DNA of 27,363 bases from Saccoglossus kowalevskii (taxonomy: Eukaryota > Hemichordata > Enteropneusta > Harrimaniidae), in contig NW_003128868.1 of assembly GCF_000003605.2 (NCBI RefSeq), positions 270,033 through 297,395 of the forward strand, written 5' to 3'. The first letter of the stretch is position 1. Every line of letters begins with the position of its first letter. The position numbers and the translations under genes were made by a program. Below the pieces are notes generated by a model. It worked only from the letters and a program-made list of their open reading frames with translations. It was not told the origin of the DNA and did not search any database. Shown here piece by piece: positions 20,301 to 26,049 of this stretch.

Positions 20301-21181
20301 CCGCATTTTCACTTTGGGTGTTTTTAGGCTTATTTATGACATGCAGCATGTCGAGCAAAGGTATTCACGAAAGTATGTTCTGTATTGTAGGATTTGTGTG
20401 CTTATATCCGTGTTACTAAACCACGTGAATTATACTTTATTTCCGAGAAATGTTAAAGCATTTATACTGATATAGACACATTTTCTAACTATACGAATTC
20501 CTTGCGCAACAACTTTCAATTTTGTGCGCAATTACCGTGCACACAGTAATCGTACATACAATCGTCATTGATGTTTATACTTGGTCAATGTAAAACATTG
20601 TTATGTCAAACTATGTGCAATGCTAATCGTATTTACCTTTTTGCAAGTACGTTGACCGCATCACGGACGTGTTCACTCTCAAGAACAGCCAAGTCACCAC
20701 CAAGTTCTTGACACTTGCTCCGGGCTTCTGACCATCCCAGCGAATTGTCTGGGACAGTGTAACATTTATCTGGTAATTTGACGTCACAGTTTCTGACCGC
20801 CACAGTGGATCCTAGACGGAGGATATAGAATAGATGTTGGGTTGGTGTCGGGTGTCACTATACAAAGCAGACACCTTTGTGGAGTGATTTATGTCAGTCA
20901 TTACATTACAGTTAACAAAAAATAAGAGGTTAATTTGAGAGTATGCTGTACGTGTATGACGGGAAAGATGATATTATGACAGTTAACATTAGTGCGCAGT
21001 GTGCCTGATTATCGCTGTTTATAATAAAAAATAGTACCCAGTTTCAGTGTAATGCGTCTCGAATTGCATACCTTATTTTCACGATTGATTTGATGAAACT
21101 GGTAAATAATAAACACATTAAACATTTCTTACCTAACAGAGCTCCTAAGAACATAAAACATATCTTCCACAATGCTTCCAT
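2041..21181 (-). CDS. Multidomain secreted astacin metalloprotease with two C-type lectin domains and VWD-C8-TIL tail (23 exons seen, 3' end unresolved)
   Basis: Coding exons on the minus strand, in transcript order: 21181-21133, 20811-20637, 15659-15433, 15099-14992, 14602-14521, 14381-14284, 13606-13492, 13357-13170, 13082-12864, 12526-12371, 12140-12031, 11932-11764, 11366-11196, 10715-10605, 9729-9521, 7424-7320, 7235-7080, 6735-6552, 6411-6229, 5525-5323, 5143-5101, 2763-2427, 2108-2041. All junctions are AG/GT and phases match throughout (3466 nt, 1155 residues so far). Domain order: signal peptide 1-16; CTLD 25-147; propeptide with F-Q-G-D192; astacin about 217-420 with zinc ligands H317, H321, H327, catalytic E318 and Met-turn M372/Y374; TSP1 424-472; GCW module 473-565; lustrin-like 566-622; somatomedin B 623-659; VWD about 660-860; C8 about 860-938; TIL 940-1006; CTLD 1026-1155. 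The catalytic residues are intact, so it should be an active secreted zymogen protease. Substrate is unknown. The biological role (matrix, mucus or immune processing) is inference only. Confidence 0.9.
2427..2763 (-). CDS. Exon 22: C-type lectin domain 2, main part
   Basis: Acceptor TTCTGTAG, donor GTTAGT; phase 1 to phase 2. Encodes CSGCHFYEVHMDKANWETAK, C-EANNGRLAKLN, GFWFGLDD, FVWSDGTPL, KWARNQPSS and DCVQMW. Clear long-form CTLD. The calcium-site tripeptide reads QPS rather than EPN or QPD, so its sugar specificity cannot be predicted. Confidence 0.93.
2764..3669. other. Intron 21, left part: no supported gene
   Basis: AT-rich. A plus-strand frame around 3170-3289 with a few clustered Cys/His codons is noted but has no domain match that I recognise and no consistent neighbours. 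Confidence 0.5.
3675..4180 (+). mobile_element. Solo LTR, copy A
   Basis: 506 bp, starts TGCCGCATACG and ends GTGTGACA, flanked by a perfect 5-bp target-site duplication GTAAT (3670-3674 and 4181-4185). Contains a TATA-like run (TATATATAGGGG near 3893). Homologous along its whole length, in inverted orientation, to 9010-9435. No gag or pol nearby, so it is a solo LTR. Sits in intron 21, antisense to the host gene. Confidence 0.85.
4186..5100. other. Intron 21, right part: nothing recognised
   Basis: AT-rich intron between solo LTR A and exon 21. No coding pattern, tandem repeat or RNA gene is visible. Confidence 0.5.
5101..5143 (-). CDS. Exon 21: short TILa-like tail
   Basis: 43-nt micro-exon, phase 0 to phase 1, acceptor TTTAATAG and donor GTAAGT. 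Encodes FGEQLPNGDTCNCE, resembling the C-terminal G-e-x-x-x-x-x-C-x-C tail (TILa/VWC-like) after a TIL domain. Assigned by phase continuity and the CxC motif. Confidence 0.8.
5323..5525 (-). CDS. Exon 20: TIL (trypsin-inhibitor-like) domain
   Basis: Acceptor TTTCTAG, donor GTGAGG; phase 1 to phase 0. Encodes CPVNMIYKTCGPACPATC then ECTTQCVEGCFCEDGLIF and a final C-x(n)-SSCGC. Ten cysteines match the TIL consensus. In VWF/mucin-like proteins TIL follows VWD-C8, as here. Confidence 0.95.
5646..6194. repeat. 33-bp minisatellite, about 16 units
   Basis: Tandem units of consensus ATGGAATTTAGCATCGTCC followed by ATCCCCTATACTGT, alternating with an ATTAAAATTAGCAT variant. Units near 5757-6194 are regular; those at 5646-5756 are more diverged. 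Located in intron 19, ending about 35 bp from the donor of exon 19. The 33-bp period keeps a plus-strand frame open, which is not evidence of coding. Confidence 0.9.
6229..6411 (-). CDS. Exon 19: C8 domain
   Basis: Acceptor ATCCCAG, donor GTAAGG; phase 1 to phase 1. Encodes PEVFIDACKMDLCDS, GGCAVLASYVALCQ and DWRYNTACG. With exon 18 all eight cysteines of the C8 domain are present in the usual order. Confidence 0.94.
6552..6735 (-). CDS. Exon 18: VWD-C8 linker and start of C8
   Basis: Acceptor CTAATAG, donor GTAAAC; phase 0 to phase 1. Encodes VFGNSWET (typical VWD-to-C8 join), an acidic/Ser-rich stretch and GPCDLNSQNADQALDICTSL, holding the first two C8 cysteines. Confidence 0.92.
7080..7235 (-). 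CDS. Exon 17: VWD domain, end
   Basis: 52 codons, phase 0 to phase 0. Encodes VVNIGYGFRVSWDGWSVIRV then KVCGLCGWFNNNPDVDF. CGLCG is the conserved VWD CxxC-type motif; the usual NYNG after it is WFNN here. Domain closes with a ...DDF-like segment. Confidence 0.93.
7320..7424 (-). CDS. Exon 16: VWD domain, middle
   Basis: Exactly 35 codons, phase 0 to phase 0, acceptor ATCACAG and donor GTAAGT. Encodes V-I-E-L-L-P-L-K-EVKIDG and a following strand, the hydrophobic beta-rich centre of a VWD domain. No cysteine. Confidence 0.9.
7425..9004. other. Intron 15, left part: no gene seen
   Basis: AT-rich intronic sequence. A 116-codon plus-strand frame at 8059-8409 has low-complexity AT-driven composition and no recognisable domain, so it is not called. 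Confidence 0.6.
9010..9435 (-). mobile_element. Solo LTR, copy B (inverted relative to copy A)
   Basis: 426 bp; on minus begins TGTCGCATACG and ends GTGTGACA. Flanked by a perfect 5-bp duplication ACGCG (9005-9009 and 9436-9440). Lacks a 69-bp block present in copy A (4044-4112), which in A is bounded by GTTG direct repeats. Sits in intron 15 in the same orientation as the host gene. Confidence 0.87.
9521..9729 (-). CDS. Exon 15: von Willebrand factor D domain, first part
   Basis: Acceptor TTCAAG, donor GTAAGT; phase 1 to phase 0. Encodes CYGSGDPHYKTFDGTYYDY and GECEYILM, the hallmark VWD opening (GDPHYxTFDG-x-x-YxfxG-x-C-x-Y). Ends in a strand that runs directly into exon 16. Confidence 0.95.
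10185..10228. repeat. (GT)n microsatellite
   Basis: About 44 bp of GT dinucleotides with a few GA and GC interruptions, in intron 14. Confidence 0.9.
10605..10715 (-). CDS. Exon 14: somatomedin B domain
   Basis: Single-exon module, phase 1 to phase 1. Encodes YCGDVCGGVIEERLCYCDN followed by LCHSWGDCCPEYIDDC. All eight cysteines are in the canonical C-C-CxC-C-CC-C order. In other proteins SMB mediates protein-protein contact (vitronectin, ENPPs). Confidence 0.95.
11196..11366 (-). CDS. Exon 13: lustrin-type Cys-rich module
   Basis: Acceptor TTGCAG, donor GTAAGT; phase 1 to phase 1. Encodes CPFGNPYEFEGDMVFCEVP, CPGGYSCTHV and VCCP. The CP-x-G-x-PY...C...CPxGYxC...CC pattern with six cysteines matches the lustrin-like Cys-rich repeats of secreted invertebrate proteins. 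Confidence 0.88.
11764..11932 (-). CDS. Exon 12: GCW Cys-module, second half
   Basis: Acceptor TTTAATAG, donor GTATGT; phase 0 to phase 1. Encodes KCASAATHVEELYFALGDGG, then ACYAF, DECVEGLG and DVYQL. The order C..A...YFALgdGG.CY...C..G.G....VY.l completes the module begun in exon 11. Best described as WSC/PAN-like of unknown ligand. Confidence 0.85.
12031..12140 (-). CDS. Exon 11: GCW Cys-module, first half
   Basis: Acceptor TTTTTTAG, donor GTATGT; phase 1 to phase 0. Encodes GYIYDGCWILPESLPSLEG followed by a hydrophilic stretch. The GCW start resembles WSC-like modules seen in secreted invertebrate proteins, but I cannot assign a family with confidence. Confidence 0.85.
12371..12526 (-). 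CDS. Exon 10: thrombospondin type 1 repeat
   Basis: Single-exon module, phase 1 to phase 1. Encodes WSEWSAWSDCTQTCGGG, then R-Y-R-T-C and further cysteines, six in all. W424, W427 and W430 form the WxxWxxW motif known to be C-mannosylated, and the SDCTQTCG segment fits the CxxTC motif for O-fucosylation. Both modifications are predictions here. Confidence 0.95.
12864..13082 (-). CDS. Exon 9: astacin C-terminal part with Met-turn
   Basis: Acceptor AACAG, donor GTATGT; phase 1 to phase 1. Encodes YDYGSLMHYG (Met-turn, with M372 and the zinc-coordinating Y374 of the tyrosine switch), then GQINGLSLTDIVEVNGIYSC, the usual end of the astacin domain including the final conserved cysteine. Confidence 0.94.
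13170..13357 (-). CDS. Exon 8: astacin catalytic exon
   Basis: Acceptor TGAAAG, donor GTACGT; phase 2 to phase 1. Encodes CWSYIGKIGG, then SCWWEGIIQ and HEVLHALGFFHEQSRYDRD. H317, H321 and H327 ligate zinc, E318 is the general base. No substitution is seen in the 18-residue signature, so catalysis should be preserved. A TAA visible in another frame is not in the coding frame. Confidence 0.95.
13492..13606 (-). CDS. Exon 7: astacin domain, first conserved cysteine
   Basis: Acceptor TGCACAG, donor GTAAG; phase 1 to phase 2. Encodes the helix IIRDALDDLEAETCLTF and NYISMFNGGG, matching the family's I-x-x-A-M/L-x-x-ie-x-x-TC-i-x-F segment. The cysteine belongs to the first of the two conserved astacin disulfides. 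Confidence 0.92.
14284..14381 (-). CDS. Exon 6: mature astacin N-terminus
   Basis: Acceptor TTTCAG, donor GTGAGT; phase 2 to phase 1. Encodes KRGITTNDYLYWPGN and VVHYVFD. The WP-x-x-x-V-x-Y-x-F/I pattern is the beginning of the mature astacin fold; K-R216 is a plausible activation cleavage site. Confidence 0.92.
14521..14602 (-). CDS. Exon 5: astacin propeptide with aspartate switch
   Basis: Acceptor after a run of T, donor GTAACT; phase 1 to phase 2. Encodes LFQGDIKLTEEQ followed by basic residues. FxGD is the known astacin aspartate-switch motif: D192 would ligate the active-site zinc and keep the zymogen latent. Confidence 0.9.
14992..15099 (-). CDS. Exon 4: basic linker, start of astacin propeptide
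   Basis: Acceptor TTTACAG, donor GTGAG; phase 1 to phase 1. Encodes a Lys/Arg-rich stretch with KRK and RR pairs (possible proprotein-convertase sites) and ends IL-R-INRDL, leading into the propeptide. No cysteine. Cleavage here could release the N-terminal lectin domain; that is inference. Confidence 0.85.
15433..15659 (-). CDS. Exon 3: C-terminal half of C-type lectin domain 1
   Basis: Acceptor TTACAG, donor GTAAG; enters phase 2, leaves phase 1. Carries the CTLD core WIGLRK, a PLWVET strand, the conserved cysteines in DAECV, SDC and FLCE. The EPN/QPD tripeptide and WND motif of calcium-dependent sugar binding are not present (RSPSS and WQFSD stand in their places), so calcium-dependent glycan binding is doubtful. 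Confidence 0.9.
16113..16429. repeat. Diverged direct repeats running into the assembly gap
   Basis: Three segments start similarly: CATAATTAATGAGG (about 16116), CACAATAATGAGATTACATA (about 16268) and CATATTAATGAGTTTACATG (about 16397). The last two continue with CATATATAGCC / CATATATGGTC about 129 bp apart, the second ending at the gap. Suggests a tandem repeat of about 130-150 bp. Confidence 0.4.
16430..17103. other. Assembly gap (674 N)
   Basis: Run of N inside the 5-kb intron 2. Open frames across it are artefacts. Confidence 1.
17160..17455. repeat. Probable interspersed repeat with (GAAA)n tail
   Basis: A stretch ending in a (GAAA)n microsatellite (about 17356-17400) followed by a GC-rich hairpin, GGGGCCACGCC near 17418 and GGCTTGGGCCCC near 17434. 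A related GGGGCCCAAGC motif sits on the other side of the gap near 16091. Looks like a SINE or non-autonomous element 3' end, partly hidden by the gap. Confidence 0.45.
18135..18285. repeat. Two-copy tandem repeat of about 80 bp
   Basis: GTAACTCGATGTTCATTTAA (from 18135) and GTAACTCGAAGTTCAGTTAA (from about 18214) begin two diverged units, each running through a GAGTTA-x-GGGCAA segment. Lies immediately left of the inverted repeat starting at 18292. Confidence 0.6.
18292..19758. mobile_element. Candidate non-autonomous DNA transposon bounded by 23-bp inverted repeats
   Basis: 18292-18314 and 19736-19758 are perfect inverted repeats (TCCGCTCACTGCGAGATCT + CGCG), enclosing 1.42 kb. Just inside, related AAGCTT/CACGTGACAC blocks recur in inverted orientation. 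No transposase frame is visible and the flanks show no clear target-site duplication. Confidence 0.5.
20637..20811 (-). CDS. Exon 2: N-terminal half of C-type lectin domain 1
   Basis: Acceptor CTAG, donor GTAAAT; enters phase 1, leaves phase 2. Encodes the first CTLD half: two N-terminal cysteines (C25, C33), W-x-x-A-x-x-x-C, then LGGDLAVLES, the classic long-form CTLD helix/strand signature. It is separated from its second half by a 4977-bp intron. Confidence 0.9.
21133..21181 (-). CDS. Exon 1: start codon and signal peptide
   Basis: Starts at ATG (21181-21179 on minus) and encodes MEALWKICFMFLGALLG, a typical short hydrophobic signal peptide. Donor GTAAG follows at 21132; the exon ends in phase 1. 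A strong acceptor (pyrimidine tract, then CGCAG) lies 2 nt upstream of the ATG, so the physical exon begins at 21183 and transcription must start in an upstream non-coding exon. Confidence 0.85.
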
Positions 21182-21414
21182 GACTGCGATGTAAGACAAA
21201 AAATAGATTTCGTATATTACGGCAACTAGGTACCACTTGAAAGTGATAAAATCAGCGAAGGATTATTTTCAATCTTTGCAAAGACAATACATTGTTGGTT
21301 TAAATTGATGACTCAAACCAAGGGAACAATGTGTTGTTAATGGGAAAAAAATGTATGATTGAAAAAAAAATATTTCGCCGAAATATATTCTGTATTATAA
21401 AGAAACTATATATA

Positions 21415-21484
21415 AAGTGAAATATACAGTGCCAGCAGTGTGAAATATACAGTGCCAGCAGTGTGAAATATACAGTGCCACATG
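21415..21484. repeat. 23-bp tandem repeat, three copies
   Basis: GTGAAATATACAGTGCCAGC is repeated three times with a 23-bp period, the last copy truncated. Lies in the proposed 5'UTR intron of the astacin gene. Confidence 0.9.
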
Positions 21485-21548
21485 TGAGTACAGCGATATT
21501 CTTAACTATATGCGCCTAAAACACAATATACTAAAAACAGAACCTTAC

Positions 21549-21577
21549 CTGGTAAAGACACGTCTTGTGTTCAGGTT
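21549..21577 (-). promoter_or_regulatory. Probable non-coding first exon of the astacin gene
   Basis: A strong donor (ACCAG|GTAAGG on minus) lies at 21549/21548, and a strong acceptor sits just before the ATG of exon 1, implying a 5'UTR intron of 21184-21548. The upstream boundary is estimated from the TATA-like box at 21600-21610, not observed. Confidence 0.4.
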
Positions 21578-21599
21578 GGCAGCCCAACAGCTAGTGGGG

Positions 21600-21610
21600 C
21601 TATTTTATCC
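21600..21610 (-). promoter_or_regulatory. TATA-like element
   Basis: GGATAAAATAG on the minus strand, roughly 50 nt upstream of the proposed 5'UTR donor. The spacing would place transcription start near 21572-21577. Weak match to TATAAA, supported mainly by the neighbouring donor. Confidence 0.3.
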
Positions 21611-21639
21611 TATTTTCGAATCGCAAAACATCTGTTGTT

Positions 21640-23200
21640 TAAATTAACAGAGATGAAGCCTAATGAATATCTCTCATGATTGAACCAATTGTTCCCGTAC
21701 ACTAGTACTGTACATGTGTTTAACTATATTGTAACGACGTATTGTATTGTACACACTCGTAATGTGAACTTGATTACTTCTAATTATGAACTGTGTTAAA
21801 AAGTAGATTAATTTATTTCATTTCGCACATTACAGTTCACAGTTCAAATTATAATGAAGAACTTCTTTCCTTTGATTGTGGTACAACATATATGTAATAT
21901 ATCTTCGCGGAACAATGTATATTATATTTTCATGTAATAATTTTTTGTGCCGAATAAATGTGAATAAATGTAGTATATTCCAATGAAATGACCGATATTG
22001 TTATGTATACTTATTATTGCAGATGCATTTCAGATTCTGTTGAACTTGAAAATTTGATTGATTGACTGATTTGATAATCACATTTTTTTCATCAATAAGT
22101 TTCGCCAGCAGATCGCTCATTCTTATAAATTACCATACACAATTGGGTTAATTACATTGGTTATCCAAAATGTTCAACAAATGAGCTGTTAAATGCAGTA
22201 CGTTCACGGTGTGGTATAAATCACATGTGGATATTTGAAATATATCAATATTTCTTTCAATACAGATAAAAAATATCAGTATTTTATTATTTCTGCTTGA
22301 CAACCTATTTGTCGAGGATATATTTGTTCAACAAGATATCAGCATTCAAATTATGCTTCCTTGATGATTTCGGTTTATTTCTTTATTTGTATGAAACTAA
22401 ATTCATTAAAATGTTCTTTAGTACAAAAGAAACACAAGATTCAAATCGTTTCACATTCGGATATATTGGTGAAATTCTTCTATCCTAAATTTAGTGATTA
22501 CAGTTCAATAGTATATGCAGCGGAACTTTAAATTAAAGAGACTAAATAAATTTAAATTGTCTGCTTGAATACTTGAATTTGACTCTCATGGCTAGCATTC
22601 AGTCAAACTGTGTAAGTAAACAGATGGCTTTAATTTAATATCACCACTTTCTACACCTTTACATCAATTACATTTTTTAATTGGTTTTAATTGGTTAAAC
22701 ATTTTCCAGCTTATTCGCTATGTTTATGTTTATTAATTGTAGTTGTTTTGTGCCAAAGAACTTGTATTCCATATTCAAATTTGTATTTAGTGATCTACGG
22801 TTGAGTATGTTAACTTCACTTTTATATCGGATATGCGAGAGTATATTAAAAAAAAATTGTTTTGGACAGACACATGAAAAACTGGAATTTAATCGGCTGA
22901 AAATATTAAACAGATACCCACACACACGTTCCTATCTTTGAATGGAAACTCTATACGTTGTAATAGTTCATCTCCTGATTGTGGACATTTTGTATTTTGT
23001 TGTCATGAAAAAAATAACCTTAACTTGATAGTACAAAAACCTTCCAGCCTACTATAAAGTCAAACAAGGAATGAACCAATAATACGACCAAAGGCAAAAA
23101 TGTGTATTATTCACAAATTTTAATTAACAAAAAACATATTAATAAAAGTACTGATGATAGTCATGTAAATCGTATGGTTAATTGTACAAATTGAAATATA
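21640..23200. other. Upstream intergenic region, nothing recognised
   Basis: AT-rich sequence beyond the proposed promoter; short AT-driven frames on both strands, no domain, RNA gene or clear repeat. Confidence 0.5.
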
Positions 23201-23259
23201 CACCATGATATTGATGCGTGATGATAATAAGGTGAAATGTCAGAAAGTTTCAGCAACCA

Positions 23260-23835
23260 AACAATCAATCATGGTGACGATAAAACATACGAAACATTTG
23301 TTGTATATGTTCTATTCTTATTAAAATAGATTGCATGTATATTAATATTCAATTAAGCAATATGTACTTTTAATTAAATATTTCAATATGTGCGGTGGGC
23401 ACTGAACTGAAATGTACATTCACTGTTATATTAATTGAATATTTAAATTGAACTTGAAATGTGGATATTCCCATTTGTATTTCAATTCAGCCTGATGATA
23501 TGTGGTGATATTATCCATAGTTCAATGGCTCGCCTTTCATTTTAGTTGATAACGTTAGTGCAACTGCCCTGTAGTAATATAACACTAGAACGAGCTCAAC
23601 TCAAAATCGAAATAACAAGCTTACGCTTTGCCGGTCAACTTATTGCATGATCCTGTGCATCCCACGTGTTGTTGTTGTCGTTGTTTTTGTTGTTGTTTTG
23701 TTATTGATTCTCGCGAATTATAAATAACTAGTTATAAAACGACCCATTTCTGCATGTTTTCAGCCTAGTTTTCTCCAAAAAAATGTACTGTGTGAAATAT
23801 CATAGAAGTGGACGACCTACTGACGTATACATTCT
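23260..23835. repeat. Old direct duplication, copy 1
   Basis: Shares ordered blocks with copy 2 (23935-24565), offset about 704-734 bp: GATAAAACATACGAAACATT, TTCAATATGTGCGG (23382), CTGTAGTAATATAACACT, ATCGAAATAACAA and GTGAAATATCATAGAAGTGG (23792). Non-coding by appearance. Confidence 0.65.
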
Positions 23836-23934
23836 TATGCAGAACAAATAAACTTGATAATTGTTTTGACCTTGGTTTAGTAGACTGACGAACGACTTCA
23901 GTTGCGGAAAAGGACATATAAACCACGTTGCCGA

Positions 23935-24565
23935 TGGTGATAATGAGAAAAGAATCAGCCATAATGATAAAACATGTGAAACATTTGTTCCTAGCTTCTG
24001 TGCATGTTCTCTTGTCGTTAGTGCTGATTGTATATTGTACATATATTATTAATCAATCATGCATTATTTACTTTCAATCAAATAGTTCAAAATGTGCGGT
24101 CGGGTACTGTACTGAAATGCTCATTCATTAATATAGTAATTGAATATTAAATTAAATTGAATTTAAATTTTCTTTCGTGCAACTTGCATATTCCAAACTT
24201 GAGGACATTATCGAATAGTTTAATGATATGATTTTCAATTTCAGTTGGTAATGTATGTGTAGTTGTCCTGTAGTAACAGAACACTGAATTAACAATCTCA
24301 CCAAACAAATCGAAATAACCAATATGAGCAAAATATATCGATCGATTTATGGTTTACTTTATCGCAGAATCGTATGGAAAATGTGCAGTCCATCTATTGT
24401 CATCATCGTTGTTTTGTTAATTATTAAATATAAACGCTTACTTTAACATTCATTCAATTTATGGTATTTAATTCCCGATTATTAATGATAATACATTGTT
24501 TATACATGTTACTGTCGTGTGTCACGTGAAATGTAATAGAAGTGGAAAGAGGACGCTAGTTTTTA
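23935..24565. repeat. Old direct duplication, copy 2
   Basis: Partner of 23260-23835, with GATAAAACATGTGAAACATT, TTCAAAATGTGCGG (24086), CTGTAGTAACAGAACACT, ATCGAAATAACCA and GTGAAATGTAATAGAAGTGG (24526) in the same order and orientation. Many substitutions and indels point to an ancient event. Confidence 0.65.
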
Positions 24566-24666
24566 TGATCGCTTCAATTTATTTATTTGGTTAACTTTCC
24601 CGTAATGCGACTACGTGAATAATTAGCATTTAGATCAGCTTGGAAACAGTCTAGAAACGTTGATAC

Positions 24667-24823
24667 CTAAATCCCACAACATGACAAAATAACAGATTCT
24701 TGTAAAATATTCGCAGTGTTCATGTTAGACATTGTGATCCAATAACAAGTTTCCATGACCTGGGACCCAGCATCATATTGTACATGCTCAACGTATTTAA
24801 AAGTCAGTTGTTCACGAAAACAC
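24667..24823 (-). CDS. Weak candidate terminal exon, unknown protein
   Basis: Good acceptor on minus (TTTTGTTTCAG) at 24825-24824, then 51 open codons ending in TAG, with five cysteines and a plausible non-repetitive composition (e.g. CFREQLTFKYVEHVQYDAG). I do not recognise the family and no partner exon to the right was found, so it may be chance or a gene relic. Confidence 0.2.
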
Positions 24824-25673
24824 CTGAAACAAAATGGCAAAACTATTGCGTAAAAATCAACATCGCATATCATCGACATGTACTATGTAAGCGTCTTGTA
24901 TAAAGTGTGCTTTTCCCTGTTCAAAGAAACAATTTTACTACAGCAACGAAGCAGTCAACCGTCTACTCACCCTGGAAAACAACTAGCAAGTATATAGTTT
25001 CCAGTGGAGGCCTGGTTAATGATCAATAATGTGCATGTACACTGCCGATTCTTTTCTCATGCGCATTGCATTCTGCGTACTCTCGTACTCTCTTCTCTCT
25101 ATCTACTTTCCACGTCTGTCTCAAGAGAAACAAAATGAATGGAAATTAACGTCGATCCCCTGAAAGATTTGGAATCTCACAACCCTCTTTACCTTGGAAT
25201 AGCAACCCACAATGCAATATTCCAAGTTAAATGTTGCAGATAATAAAATTGAGTCAATTCAACAATAAATGAAAAAAAACAAAATATGCTAAATGTAACA
25301 CATTCAAATAAATCTACTCAAATCCTGGTAGATATCGCATGAAATCCATGATGATTATCTCGGCCGTTTTCACGCAGGCATCCTTTTAGAAAGATGGACC
25401 CGAGTATGAAAGTTGACACGGGTGTTATCTCACAGATTGCACATATGCGTATTCCATTTCCTATGTGTTCTGTAGTTCCAACAAGTATGATATTAAACAT
25501 TGTTTGGGTGCAGGGAGGTAGTCACAGGAAAGTCTCCAAATTCAATGGAGAGATACATAGCTCAAGGTAGCAAAAGCGATAGTACGTGTTAAATTTGCCA
25601 GTGAATCGGGCGTTCTTTAAACTATATGCTAAAACACTATATACATCATCTCATATTCTAGATATAGGCGAAT

Positions 25674-26004
25674 ATATCCTCGGGGGCGGAGCTACGTCAC
25701 GGACGTTCTACGTTGCTAAGACGCGCACCACTGTACCACTATTTCTATGGGCTTCGTGCGCGCTGTTGTGGAACGCCGGTGGAGCCGGTCAAAACTCGAG
25801 AAAACAACCCAAACTCAACTTTGAAGTAATCCTAAACAACCAAATTCATATATGTTACACACGTAGGGCTAATCTTGTTACACTGTTCAGGGGACTCTCA
25901 ACAACCATCGCAAAGTACCGTTTTCTGCGGGTTTTGGGTCTTTGTTTTCACCGCGAGGGTTGCCAGGCGGTAGAAAATGCCCGGATGTCCGCCCCCGAGG
26001 ATAT
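25674..26004. mobile_element. MITE-like element with 17-bp terminal inverted repeats
   Basis: ATATCCTCGGGGGCGGA at 25674-25690 is the exact inverse of 25988-26004. The repeats extend inward with degenerate similarity (TTCTACG...CGCG). The interior is markedly more GC- and CpG-rich than its surroundings. The outer ATAT is palindromic, so it may be the target duplication and not part of the repeat. No transposase. Confidence 0.65.
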
Positions 26005-26049
26005 AATGATTATACCAATGTACCGATGTGTGTTTATGGAATGACCTGA

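Noticed and set aside
25318-25500. 60-codon minus-strand ORF with several cysteines
   Set aside because: No splice context or domain; a candidate link to the 24.7-kb exon could not be made.
25586-26044. 152-codon plus-strand ORF
   Set aside because: It spans the MITE-like element and its inverted repeats; openness is explained by local GC content. No recognisable domain.
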